A stretch of DNA of 15,682 nt from an uncultured Peptococcaceae bacterium (GCA_937892995.1 CALBJS010000303.1:1-15682); one strand, 5' to 3'. Shown: positions 6,881-15,064, counted from the stretch's first letter. A program made the numbers and translations. Notes: generated by a model from the letters alone, not told the origin.

Positions 6881-8215
6881 TCAAACTTTAATATTATACT
6901 CTCGATTAAACCCTAGGATCACAAGTAGGGCACAGCTTAGCCAGAGAATAGGATCTTCGAAGAAGCGTCCTTCACCCTGGGAACTGATAAACACCGTTAA
7001 AATCCAAAGCAAGTAACCGGCACCCACATAATATTTATTATTGTAGTCATTAAAAATACTTAAATAACCGCTATTCTGGGAATAAAACTTAAATAATTTG
7101 CTTAGAAGAACTACCCAGAGTGCAGCCAGAACGGTAAGTCCGACTACTCCCAATTCAGCGGCAATGGTTAGAACCGTGGTGTGCGATAAGGTAGCACCGT
7201 CAGGTACATTCTTCAGAGCGATATAATCGTTCAAAAAGACGGTCTGGAAACTTCCGAGACCCGTACCGAGGATGGGATTATCTTTAAATATAGCGAGTGC
7301 CGCTTGCCAAAGATATAGTCTCTGAGGATTGGAGACAGCAAAACCCTGGGTTAGGGAAAGCATCCTCTCCCAAATATCGGGACGAATGAATAAGACGATA
7401 GCCCCACATAAAGCCCCTAAACCGAGCACCCAAAGCACTGCTTTTCTGTTGGGCAAAAAGATCAGAGCAACGATCAGGATAGCCAACAGGGTAAGCATCC
7501 CTCCCCGGGAAGAAGTCAGAACCAACTGGGCGAGCAGAATGGCCAGACAGGCCATGTAGGCAAGTTTGGTACTCTTGTCCCTAGTATAAAGCTGAAGTAT
7601 AAAGTTAGCCACAATTCCTAAGATAATAAAACGGGCAAAGATATTAGGATCTACGAAAGTTGCATTAACCCTTAGGGTATGTTCTTTTAAAAGATGATCT
7701 GCTTGCCAGATAAGATTACCGCTAAATCCTTCGTAAAAGGTTAGTGGTGCTAAAAGCAAAGCGGTAACATGCACAGCTTGGAAAGGGAGGAGTGAGCGTT
7801 CTTTATCGATAAGAAGGGCAATGGAGATAAAGACAGCAAAGAGAACTAAGAGCCTCATCGCCTCAGCTACAGTCTTTCCGGGATCTGCTGAATATACAAC
7901 ACTGGCTGCACCCAGAACCAAGTAAATCACGAGAATGATGGTCAGGGGGTCTTTAATTATTGCTCCCAGCTTACGCCGCATCTCCCAAGAAAGAAAGAGG
8001 CGAAAGAAGGCAGCCAGGATCAAGGCCAGACTTGTAAATCTGGTCAAGGATACCATCCCCAGCATCTTTCCCACTATTCCCAGATCAGGATACCAGGTAG
8101 TTGAGATCTCCAGGGCAACCGCTATTCCCAGTAGAGGTATGAGCCAGATCGGTTTCTTAATCATCAGTACCAGTAGAGTTATTACTGTGATTCCGAGGAT
8201 TAACCACTGATACAT
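6881..8215 (-). CDS. O-antigen polymerase/ligase-like membrane protein (Wzy_C), second copy
   Basis: The 444-aa polytopic membrane protein has about 11-12 hydrophobic segments. Family marks are LTSSRGGML (233-241) in the membrane region before the big loop, NPILGTGLGSF (313-323) and SHTTVLTIAAELGVVGL (344-360), which together match the O-antigen ligase/polymerase domain. These proteins act on the outer face of the membrane, joining lipid-linked repeat units (Wzy) or moving the glycan to an acceptor (ligase). The start ATG follows AAAGGAGG at good spacing. It sits directly after the flippase gene and before the WbuB-like transferase. A second Wzy-like protein is encoded at 12440-13804, so one may polymerise while the other has a different transfer role; which is which cannot be told. 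Confidence 0.9.
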   Translation of the reverse strand: MYQWLILGITVITLLVLMIKKPIWLIPLLGIAVALEISTTWYPDLGIVGKMLGMVSLTRFTSLALILAAFFRLFLSWEMRRKLGAIIKDPLTIILVIYLVLGAASVVYSADPGKTVAEAMRLLVLFAVFISIALLIDKERSLLPFQAVHVTALLLAPLTFYEGFSGNLIWQADHLLKEHTLRVNATFVDPNIFARFIILGIVANFILQLYTRDKSTKLAYMACLAILLAQLVLTSSRGGMLTLLAILIVALIFLPNRKAVLWVLGLGALCGAIVLFIRPDIWERMLSLTQGFAVSNPQRLYLWQAALAIFKDNPILGTGLGSFQTVFLNDYIALKNVPDGATLSHTTVLTIAAELGVVGLTVLAALWVVLLSKLFKFYSQNSGYLSIFNDYNNKYYVGAGYLLWILTVFISSQGEGRFFEDPILWLSCALLVILGFNREYNIKV

Positions 8216-8255
8216 TTTCTTATCCTCCTTTACGTTTTTTTACTTTACGTTTATT

Positions 8256-9680
8256 TCACTTTTTGCTTAATTTACGAATCTGTCCAAAAGCATATCCGCC
8301 TATCTTTCGGAAATCATGATCTAAAGCGATAAGAACAGTACAAAAGACTATTCCTGCCAGGGCCGAAGATATAAGTGGATTCCAACCCTTAGAGATCCAG
8401 GCAGTCCCGGCCATTAGGGCTGAAGCCAAGAAGATCAGGGGTAACTGCCGCCAGATACGGATTTTATACACTCCTCTTCTAACCAGGAAGTAATAGCCTG
8501 AAAAGATATAGATCTCCACGATAATTAGAGCATAGGCTGCCCCATAAACCCCCAGGTAGGGGTTAAGAATCATGATCAAGATAAAGAGCAGAAGCAGGGC
8601 TGAACCTTGTACTATGGTTCTTTGCCATTGACGATTGGTGGTAGTGAGGACATCACCGAGCGAAAAACTCATGCACTCTAAAGCAAAAAACCAGGAAACT
8701 ATCATCAGGATCGGGATAGATTCATTGAATTTTCCCGCATAAAGCCATTCGACCAGAGGTGCTGCTAATATAAAGATAAGTACACTACCCGCTATCCCTA
8801 TGGCAGAAAGTACTTTAAAAATCTTTTCGATAGTATCTTGATGTCTTGCTTGATCCGACTCACCTAACTGATAAAGTGCGGGATAGATGGCACTGGTCAT
8901 CAGACTGGGTAAAAAGACGAGCATCAGTACTAACTTATAGGCTGCTGAATAGATCCCCACTTCCACATTAGTAGCCGTAAGAGATAAAACTAAAATACTG
9001 AGTTGGAAAAAGATATTATAAAAAATACGATGAATTCCGAAAGGCAGCCCCTTCTTAACCATAGTCGGAATACTATGAGCTTCGACCTGGGGTTTAACCT
9101 TCCCCTTCAGGGCCAGATAAATAAGAATACTAATCAGAATATAACTTACCAGATGAGTAACTGTGATGGCAACTACCCCTAAGCCGGTAAGTATGACTCC
9201 TATGGTCAAAATAGCTATGAGTAGAGTAGTGAGAAACTGAAATCCTGCCGCTAAATACATTTTTTGAATCGCTTGGTAATAATTATAAACTGATTGGTTA
9301 AGAGCGTTAAAGCTTACGGCCACCCCCAGGATGACAATCATAGCCTTAACTGTAGGACTATAGCCGGCAAAGAACATGAAGATTAGCATGCAAAGATAGC
9401 ATAAAATGGCAGCTGAGCTTTTAAAAGCCAGTGTATTCCCAAAGTATTTGGGCAGGACAGCCGCATTACGCGAACCTTCCTGAACCATTAACTGGCTTAT
9501 CCCCAGCTCGGAAAAAAGAATGATAGTCCCGACGAAGGCATAAGCTGTCGAATAATCCCCAAAAGGACCGGGTCCCAAATAGCGGGTCACAAAAATACCT
9601 ACCACGGCAGTTATCGCCTTGGCAAGAATCCCGGATACTCCTAAAGCTGTAGCGTTTTTAGCGATGAGACGGGTATCCAT
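8256..9680 (-). CDS. Wzx-type polysaccharide flippase
   Basis: The 474-aa membrane protein of the MOP/polysaccharide-export superfamily has about 12-14 hydrophobic segments across its whole length. The N-terminus MDTRLIAKNATALGVSGILA followed by FVTRYLGPGPFGDYSTA is typical of Wzx/TuaB-like flippases. It would move undecaprenyl-diphosphate-linked repeat units from the inner to the outer face of the membrane for polymerisation. I chose ATG 9680: a GTG four codons earlier (9692) is also in frame, but a GAAGAAG purine stretch overlaps that GTG and suits the ATG better. The gene is followed after 40 bp by a Wzy-like gene. The 85-bp space upstream contains a coding-like frame described separately. 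Confidence 0.93.
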   Translation of the reverse strand: MDTRLIAKNATALGVSGILAKAITAVVGIFVTRYLGPGPFGDYSTAYAFVGTIILFSELGISQLMVQEGSRNAAVLPKYFGNTLAFKSSAAILCYLCMLIFMFFAGYSPTVKAMIVILGVAVSFNALNQSVYNYYQAIQKMYLAAGFQFLTTLLIAILTIGVILTGLGVVAITVTHLVSYILISILIYLALKGKVKPQVEAHSIPTMVKKGLPFGIHRIFYNIFFQLSILVLSLTATNVEVGIYSAAYKLVLMLVFLPSLMTSAIYPALYQLGESDQARHQDTIEKIFKVLSAIGIAGSVLIFILAAPLVEWLYAGKFNESIPILMIVSWFFALECMSFSLGDVLTTTNRQWQRTIVQGSALLLLFILIMILNPYLGVYGAAYALIIVEIYIFSGYYFLVRRGVYKIRIWRQLPLIFLASALMAGTAWISKGWNPLISSALAGIVFCTVLIALDHDFRKIGGYAFGQIRKLSKK

Positions 9681-9688
9681 AAAAAATA

Positions 9689-9820
9689 TCACTTCTTCGA
9701 AATATAATCCTGAAACTTACGGCAATAAATCGCCAAGTACTTATCCAAGCGATAATCTCCAAGGGCTAAGACCTCATCCTCTCGTAGATCTTGAGAAGTT
9801 TTTCTTCCATCTTGCCCCAG
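9689..9820 (-). other. Coding-like orphan frame overlapping the end of a glycosyltransferase gene
   Basis: A minus-strand frame without stops runs 43 codons to TGA 9689-9691. It overlaps the last 18 codons of the upstream GT4 gene in another frame and fills the gap before the flippase gene. Its last 30 residues (EDEVLALGDY then RLDKYLAIYCRKFQDYISKK) look like real protein: a charged amphipathic helix ending just before the flippase start. It has no ATG or ribosome binding site. It may be the original C-terminal tail of the GT4 protein, cut off by a 1-nt loss near 9779-9786, or the leftover end of a lost gene. Confidence 0.3.
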
Positions 9821-10884
9821 TTATATTCTTCCCCGACAGCTTTGATCCCATTATCCCCCATTTCTTTACAAAGGCTGGGGTCCGACAAGAGGATACTTAT
9901 CGCCTTTCCTATTTCTTCCGGCTTGGTAGGGTCAACTATAATTCCACTATTATGACTCGTCAGAAAACGTTTAATGGGGGGCAAGTTACTTCCGACTACC
10001 GGTATCCCACAACTCATATATTCAAATTGCTTAATAGGGATATTTTTATAGTATTTCGGCAAAGGAAGAAGGGTAACAACGCCCACTCGGGACTTACGGA
10101 TATACTCTTCAACTTCGAGGTGAGGAACCCGTCCGGCAAAGAGAATATTCTTATCAAGATCATGCTCTTCAATATACTTAAAGACGAGCTCTTTTCCTTG
10201 AGCATCATCAAAAGGACCGACAAATACCATCTTCAGCTCAGGGAATTTATCCTTTATAAGGTTAATGGCCTGAACAACGTTAAACACTCCCCGTTCCAGG
10301 GTGATACCTCCCTGATAGATAACATCATATTCTTTCTCCGTAGTATCTTCCTTAGGTGCAAAATCGGAAAAATTATAGATTACATCCACCCGGGAATTAT
10401 ATTTCTCAAATCTCTCCTTGACCGCATCATCAGCGGTAATGATCTGGTCGAATTTTCCGGCCAAGTAAGTCTCACTCTTATCGACGAGCAAGGTAGCTAA
10501 GGGCCTCAGTAATTTCGGCACTTTCCTGGACATGCTCATCATGTCCGGATAATGTTCATGCACATCATAGATGAGTTTAGCCTTAGGGAGGGCTTTTTTT
10601 ATTTTAAGCACTTTATAAATAAGCTCAAAATCATGAAAATGATAAATATCGGCCCGGACCTCAATGGCTTTAGCCACGACCGTGTCACCCAGCTTGAATC
10701 GTCCATACAAGGAATCAGCTTTCTGAACCCCTAAGAATTTAATGCCTTGTTCTGTGTATTCTTCTCTATCATCCGGAACAATAATGGTGATATCTTGATA
10801 TTTCTTCCGGAGGGATAGTGCCTGTTTATAAAAGATTCTATTATCAAGTGCCTGGTGACCTGTGGTCAAAATACATATCTTCAA
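9766..10884 (-). CDS. GT4 glycosyltransferase
   Basis: This is a 372-aa GT-B glycosyltransferase. The start is placed at TTG 10884, 9 nt after a perfect GGAGGT; the frame is open further to GTG 10920, but that would put the ribosome binding site inside the gene, and the family begins with MKICILTTGH. N-domain marks are DNRIFYKQALSL (14-25), YHFHDFELI (81-89) and YDVHEHYPDM (106-115). C-domain marks are YQGGITLERGV (190-200), FVGPFDDAQGK (221-231) and IPIKQFEYMSCGIPVV (282-297), in which the second Glu of EX7E is present (E288) and the first position is Lys. It probably adds one sugar of the repeat unit on the cytoplasmic face. The reading frame ends ERMRS; just beyond, another frame continues with coding character, so the native C-terminus may be longer. 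Confidence 0.88.
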   Translation of the reverse strand: MKICILTTGHQALDNRIFYKQALSLRKKYQDITIIVPDDREEYTEQGIKFLGVQKADSLYGRFKLGDTVVAKAIEVRADIYHFHDFELIYKVLKIKKALPKAKLIYDVHEHYPDMMSMSRKVPKLLRPLATLLVDKSETYLAGKFDQIITADDAVKERFEKYNSRVDVIYNFSDFAPKEDTTEKEYDVIYQGGITLERGVFNVVQAINLIKDKFPELKMVFVGPFDDAQGKELVFKYIEEHDLDKNILFAGRVPHLEVEEYIRKSRVGVVTLLPLPKYYKNIPIKQFEYMSCGIPVVGSNLPPIKRFLTSHNSGIIVDPTKPEEIGKAISILLSDPSLCKEMGDNGIKAVGEEYNWGKMEEKLLKIYERMRS

Positions 10885-10937
10885 AACTGATTTACCTCCC
10901 ACTTTCCTAGAATCTCGCACAATCTATACCCTACTGT

Positions 10938-10989
10938 CATCTGTTTAACCCCTGTCTTATCTGCCTCAACCTCAATTATCTGTTTTAAT
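10938..10989 (-). repeat. Three imperfect direct repeats between two glycosyltransferase genes
   Basis: On the plus strand the units catctgtttaacc (10938-10950), tatctgcctcaac (10958-10970) and tatctgttttaat (10977-10989) repeat at steps of 20 and 19 bp in the 130-bp gap between two GT4 genes. The gap has no open frame with a ribosome binding site. They may be a protein-binding array or a decayed tandem repeat. Confidence 0.35.
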
Positions 10990-11014
10990 CCCTACTAGCT
11001 TTTATCACCACTGC

Positions 11015-12232
11015 TTAGTAATCACTACTACCTTCTTTAGCGAGTAGGGACTTATAAATCGAGATGGTGCTTCGGGCATTATGAGACCAGGTAAATCCGT
11101 TAGTAACAGTATTTCGACCTGCTTTAGCCAAACTCTTGGCGTATTCCGGACTACTCAGCAGAGAATCTAGGGCTTGGACAATATCTTCAACGTTTTGCGG
11201 GCGGACGAGCAAGCCATTTTGACCGTGAATAATCACATCTTCAATACCTTCTCCCCTCACCCCGATCACGGGTACCCCTTGGGCCATAGCTTCGAGATAA
11301 ACTACCCCAAAACCTTCCTGCCAGCTTGGAAGGCAGAAAATATCCCCTTGGGCTATTTGGCTCATAGCCTCGGGATGAGCTAATTTTCCTAAGAAGACAA
11401 CCTGCTTGCGAAGATCTAACTCAGCCACGAGGCTTTCCAAGGATTGCCGCTCTTCCCCATCTCCTACGATGTAATATTTAAGCTCAGGATATTTGGGTAT
11501 TAATCTGGAGAGGGCTTGAAGGTTTAGATCAAGACCTTTAGTTTTTTTAAGATTGGAGACACTGACTATTTTAAGTTCTTCCGTAAGTTTCAATTCGGGT
11601 TTTAAGTTCTCAACTTGAACAGGCTTACAATCCTTTAAGTCTATTCCATTATTTATTACTGTGATCTTGGAGGGGAAGGGCTCGTCTTTAACGATATTTT
11701 TCAGTTTGGTGCTAACCGTGATAATCTTGTCTGTTCCCTTAAGAACTTGAAATAATCTGTCCTTGCATTTTTTTCCTTTATGCATGGTAGACTGAAAATC
11801 CTGGCCATGAATAGTGACAACTGTGGATAGGTGATATTCATCTTTCAATAAAAAAGCAGCGTGACCATCAGGCAGAGCAACATGGGCCTGGATAAGCTCA
11901 AATTGGAAATCCCTATGTAGCTTCCTTACAAGTTTGCGGATTCCCCGATACATGAAAAATCCCGAATGCTCCAGTAAATATGACCTCGGGAACTCGAGAT
12001 ACCTGGGATAATATACTTCCACACCTTCGATAAAGTCTTGGTGCGGAATGGCGGAGTAAGCTTTCCATTTCTTTTTAAGGATAGGCAAAGGCCAAGGAGC
12101 ATAAGGAACAGGAGAAATAACCTTTATTGCACACCCTTGATCAATTAAGGCCCTGACCTGTTTATGAATGAAAATTCCATAAGCACTATTCTGGGCAGAC
12201 GGATACATATGCGAGATAACTAAGACCTTCAT
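11015..12232 (-). CDS. GT4 glycosyltransferase, TuaC-like
   Basis: This is a 405-aa GT-B glycosyltransferase. The start is ATG 12232, with AGAGG upstream and the family-typical MKVLVISHMYPSAQNSAYGI; the frame is open a further 34 codons upstream, but that stretch is not protein-like and lacks a ribosome binding site. The N-domain shows GIFIHKQVRAL (19-29), QAHVALPDGHAA (115-126) and TIHGQDFQS (140-148). The C-domain shows SVSNLKKTKGLD (224-235), YYIVGDGEER (253-262) and an intact EX7E motif, Glu306 to Glu314, in WQEGFGVVYLEAMAQGVPV. The N-terminal pattern resembles TuaC of teichuronic acid synthesis. It is a retaining enzyme, with unknown donor and linkage. It is separated from the upstream Wzy-like gene by about 207 bp of non-coding DNA. 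Confidence 0.9.
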   Translation of the reverse strand: MKVLVISHMYPSAQNSAYGIFIHKQVRALIDQGCAIKVISPVPYAPWPLPILKKKWKAYSAIPHQDFIEGVEVYYPRYLEFPRSYLLEHSGFFMYRGIRKLVRKLHRDFQFELIQAHVALPDGHAAFLLKDEYHLSTVVTIHGQDFQSTMHKGKKCKDRLFQVLKGTDKIITVSTKLKNIVKDEPFPSKITVINNGIDLKDCKPVQVENLKPELKLTEELKIVSVSNLKKTKGLDLNLQALSRLIPKYPELKYYIVGDGEERQSLESLVAELDLRKQVVFLGKLAHPEAMSQIAQGDIFCLPSWQEGFGVVYLEAMAQGVPVIGVRGEGIEDVIIHGQNGLLVRPQNVEDIVQALDSLLSSPEYAKSLAKAGRNTVTNGFTWSHNARSTISIYKSLLAKEGSSDY

Positions 12233-12439
12233 AAGCAGACCTCTTAGTCCAAAATTCGTATTCCCTAGACATCTCTTCAGCGTTACTTCTGTTGCATTCG
12301 CACTCGCTGCATTTGACCACTCTTTGCCATCCATGACATCGTGGCACTAGGTTCATCCATGGCCGTTGCTACTCACTTGCCGCTAAATCTACACTCGATA
12401 ATCTTCAGTAAAGGTTATCGCTCTCTGCAATATTGCTTA
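12233..12439 (-). other. Gene-free gap with a 25-nt imperfect palindrome
   Basis: This 207-bp space between the Wzy-like and TuaC-like genes holds no supportable gene. At 12396-12420 an imperfect palindrome has arms CGATAA/TTATCG extended by CTTT/GAAG with one mismatch. It is not followed by a T-run on either strand, so it is not a clear terminator. The rest includes a 34-codon extension of the downstream frame that looks non-coding. Confidence 0.4.
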
Positions 12440-13804
12440 TCAACTTTTTACAGCGGAATCATTTATTAAATCTGGCTTTTCTCTGAGGGAATTATATACC
12501 AGACCCATGCAGATAGCAAAAATAGTCATGAGTTGGAGATTATAAAAGATGCCTGCTAAAAAGTTAAAGACAAAAATAGAAGGCAGAACAGCTATATAAG
12601 CGGCAATGAGCTGGGTAGGCTGATCGAAGGGCACTCCCCTACCTAATTCCCCGGCCTTCCGGCGAATATTTTTTAATCCTTGGACCCAAGGCAGCAGGAA
12701 TAAACTCAAGTAGATCGCTAACCCGACGAAACCATACCTTCGGGCATACAGGGCATATTCATTATCCACTAAGGTGGTCATGACGTATTTCTGAGTACCC
12801 CACCCAAAAACGGGAGACTCCCAGATACTGCCTATAGCTGCACCCCAACGGTCCATATGACCCTGGAAGGAAGTACTCGTGGAGAAATCCAGTCCTTCGT
12901 GAAGTCTGTAGAAGAAGTCCGCCGAAGCTGTCAGAAAGAGTAGTAAGGTTAGGAGGAACAGTGCAAGGATCTTAATAATCACCTTTTTATTGCGTTTATG
13001 GTAAAGGAAAGACCAGATGGATAGAACGGTAAAAAGTAAAGCGATACCAAATAAAGCCGTCCTGGAGATGGTCAGAAATTCAAGCTTAATCACCAGCCCG
13101 ATCAGAATGAGGAGCTTCCAGGGGAACTTGTCCCCATCTTCCCCGAAAAAATAACGGACAGTAAAGTAAGCTAAAGCGATAACTGTGAAAATTCCAAAAA
13201 AGTTAGGGTTATCAAAAGTCCCCAGTACTCTTGCCGGATTGCCGGTAATAAGATGTTCCCAATGTTGTTGGTTAAAATAAGGTGACAGCCAAGTGTTCAG
13301 GTTCAGGGGATTTAAATGCTGTCCCCAACCAAAGAGAAGGAGAAAGATAATCCCGGAAAGAAATGCTTTGCTTAAAAAGTCAAATTCGGCTCGCTTGATA
13401 TCAATAGATAATACCAAAGTAATAACCAGGAAATATTTAAAAAAGGTCACCAGCTCCATAACGTCTCTTAAGCCGTAGTAGCCGGCTTTCTTGATATACA
13501 CTCCATAAAAGTTGGAAATAAAATACGAGATAGTCAAAAGAGCAAAGATTATGATGATGAGTTTGAGTTCTTTTTTTTGTAATCTTAGCTCCTCTTTCTC
13601 CTTTTCCCGGAAGCGGAATCTATTCCGGATGAAAAATAAAACATTCAGCCCAAAAATACTGAACAATAACAATTCATCCAGACGGATATTAGGAAGGGAT
13701 GGATGGATGGTGAAAGATGGTAAGATCATTGCCGAAAGCATAACTGTAACCAGTAGAAACAGTCTATGCTCATTCCGTCTTGTGATGCCGTTATTCCAGA
13801 ACAT
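12440..13804 (-). CDS. O-antigen polymerase/ligase-like membrane protein (Wzy_C), first copy
   Basis: The 454-aa polytopic membrane protein has about 11 hydrophobic segments and a large loop in the last third. Family marks are GTFDNPNFFGIF (195-206), TISRTALFG (245-253), SPVFGWGTQKY (330-340) and VDNEYALYARRYGFVGL (346-362), which fit the O-antigen ligase/polymerase superfamily, TuaE included. A charged stretch (about 61-82, rich in Arg, Lys and Glu) lies between the second and third membrane segments on the presumed cytoplasmic side. The start ATG follows GAGGAGG. Sequence similarity to the other Wzy-like protein of the window is limited to the family motifs, so this is not a recent duplicate. 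It would polymerise lipid-linked repeat units or transfer the finished glycan on the outer face of the membrane. Confidence 0.9.
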   Translation of the reverse strand: MFWNNGITRRNEHRLFLLVTVMLSAMILPSFTIHPSLPNIRLDELLLFSIFGLNVLFFIRNRFRFREKEKEELRLQKKELKLIIIIFALLTISYFISNFYGVYIKKAGYYGLRDVMELVTFFKYFLVITLVLSIDIKRAEFDFLSKAFLSGIIFLLLFGWGQHLNPLNLNTWLSPYFNQQHWEHLITGNPARVLGTFDNPNFFGIFTVIALAYFTVRYFFGEDGDKFPWKLLILIGLVIKLEFLTISRTALFGIALLFTVLSIWSFLYHKRNKKVIIKILALFLLTLLLFLTASADFFYRLHEGLDFSTSTSFQGHMDRWGAAIGSIWESPVFGWGTQKYVMTTLVDNEYALYARRYGFVGLAIYLSLFLLPWVQGLKNIRRKAGELGRGVPFDQPTQLIAAYIAVLPSIFVFNFLAGIFYNLQLMTIFAICMGLVYNSLREKPDLINDSAVKS

Positions 13805-13896
13805 TTTTCCTCCTCAGGTCATGGATTTCGGGGTCTCAGGGGAAGGTTGCTCGCAACATGCTTGATGACATGGGACGAATGCCCTGTTTCATTGGC

Positions 13897-14562
13897 TTAG
13901 AATACTGAAGATATTACTTGGCCGATTTGTTCTTGCTGATCGGTGGTAAGTTCAGGATAACAAGGAATAGCTAAAGCCTGGGAGCAAGCTTCTTCAGCCA
14001 GCGGGAGATCACCGGCTTGATAGTTAAGATAAGCAAAGGCTTTCTGGAGATGAAGGGGCAGCGGATAATATACCCCACTGGCAATCCCTTGCTCGTCCAG
14101 GGCCTTAGCAATTTTCTCCCTATGCTTAGAACGCAGGACATAAAGATGATAAATTGATTTAGCCTCCGGATCGTTAGCAGGCAGGGTTATTTTCCCTTGA
14201 GCAGCTAAAGGTTTGAGAAGCCGATCATAAATCTTAGCCTTTTCCCTCCGACTAGTATTCCACTCCTCAAGATATTTAAGCTTCACCCTGAGTATGGCAG
14301 CTTGCAGCTCATCGAGGCGGCTATTTTGCCCGATCTCTTCATGGTAATATTTCTCTCGACAACCATGAAAACGCAGGGTTCTGACTTTATCTGCTATCCG
14401 GTCCTCATTCGTGACAACCATGCCGCCGTCTCCATAGGCACCCAGATTCTTAGTGGGAAAGAAGCTGAAGGTTCCGGCATCTCCTGCAGATCCTGCTTTT
14501 TTGCCCCGATATTCTGCCCCTATGGCTTGAGCTGCATCTTCAATAACTTTACTTGCCGGCAA
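13897..14562 (-). pseudogene. Broken DegT-family aminotransferase, C-terminal part
   Basis: This frame continues the aminotransferase after the break. It begins at TTG 14562 inside the N-terminal part and overlaps it by 14 nt in a different frame. It carries KVIEDAAQAIGAEYRGKKAG, the PLP lysine in FSFFPTKNLGAYGDGG, and the C-terminal domain including SRLDELQAAILR, YHLYVLR and the ending IPCYPEL...QIGQVISSVF, all as expected for WbpE/WlbC-like enzymes. No ribosome binding site precedes the TTG; separate translation by coupling is possible but would give only a partial protein lacking most of the N-terminal domain. A +1 ribosomal shift would restore the frame but leave the product about three residues short, and the site is not a known slippery sequence. 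Confidence 0.78.
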
Positions 14563-14998
14563 GAGCCATCATTTTATCCATATCAACCATCTGGCCAAAA
14601 ATATGCACCGGGATCACCGCTTTGGTACGAGAAGTGATCTTTCCTTCAATTTTATCAATATCTATATTCAGGGTTAGGGGATCAATATCCACAAATACCG
14701 GGGTAGCACCTGCTTTGGCAATGGTCTCTGCTGAGGCGAAAAAAGTAAAAGGACTGGTTATGACTTCATCCCCCGGCCCGATATTACAGGCCTGCAGGGC
14801 CAGTTCTAAAGCATCGGTGCCATTCCCGACACCGAGGGCATGCCGAGTTCCACAGTATTCCGCTATCTCCTTTTCGAAGGTTTTCATTTCAGGGCCGAAA
14901 ATAAATCTACCGGAATCAAGTACACCCAAAACCGCTTGATCGATTTCATCTTTAATAGACAGGTATTGAGCTTTTAAATCTAAAAGTGGAATAGCCAC
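14549..14998 (-). pseudogene. Broken DegT-family aminotransferase, N-terminal part
   Basis: This is the N-terminal 149 residues of a sugar aminotransferase, ending in ALAGK and then TAA. It has IPLLDLKAQY at the start, SGRFIFGPEM, GNGTDALELAL (phosphate binding), SPFTFFASAE and PVFVDIDPLTLNID. The start is placed at GTG 14998, with GGAAGGGAG upstream; the frame is open to ATG 15025, but the nine extra residues (MGEEGRIII) are translated from the ribosome binding site itself. Aligned to the intact aminotransferase at 4340-5509, the text between ALAGK and VIED lacks 8 nt (12 nt for four residues there, 4 nt here), which shifts the frame. A perfect 12-bp palindrome, CTTGCCGGCAAG (14552-14563), sits right at the break. 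In intact form it would belong to a WbpE/WlbC-like 3-amino-sugar pathway with the acyltransferase upstream. Confidence 0.8.
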
Positions 14999-15064
14999 AA
15001 TAATTATTCTCCCTTCCTCACCCATTTTGAAAACCCTATCAATAAGGGTATACTCTCTCTTCGT

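Noticed and set aside
9619..10500. A 293-codon open frame on the plus strand across the flippase/GT4 boundary.
   Set aside because: It lies antisense to two well-supported genes, has no family resemblance and no good ribosome binding site; it is a shadow of their codon structure.
12233..12334. 34-codon N-terminal extension of the TuaC-like glycosyltransferase.
   Set aside because: The ATG at 12232 has a ribosome binding site and the family-typical start; the extension has no such site and does not look like protein.
12396..12420. Palindrome considered as an intrinsic terminator.
   Set aside because: No T-run follows on either strand, and the stem has a mismatch and low G+C.
14540..14570. 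Programmed ribosomal frameshift joining the two aminotransferase halves.
   Set aside because: The site is AAG TAA with no slippery run or stimulatory structure typical of such sites, and even a +1 shift would leave the protein about three residues short compared with homologues; a deletion explains it better.
15033..15049. ACCCT/AGGGT hairpin followed by TTTT between the acyltransferase and the broken aminotransferase.
   Set aside because: The stem is only 5 bp with a 7-nt loop and a short T-run; too weak to call a terminator.
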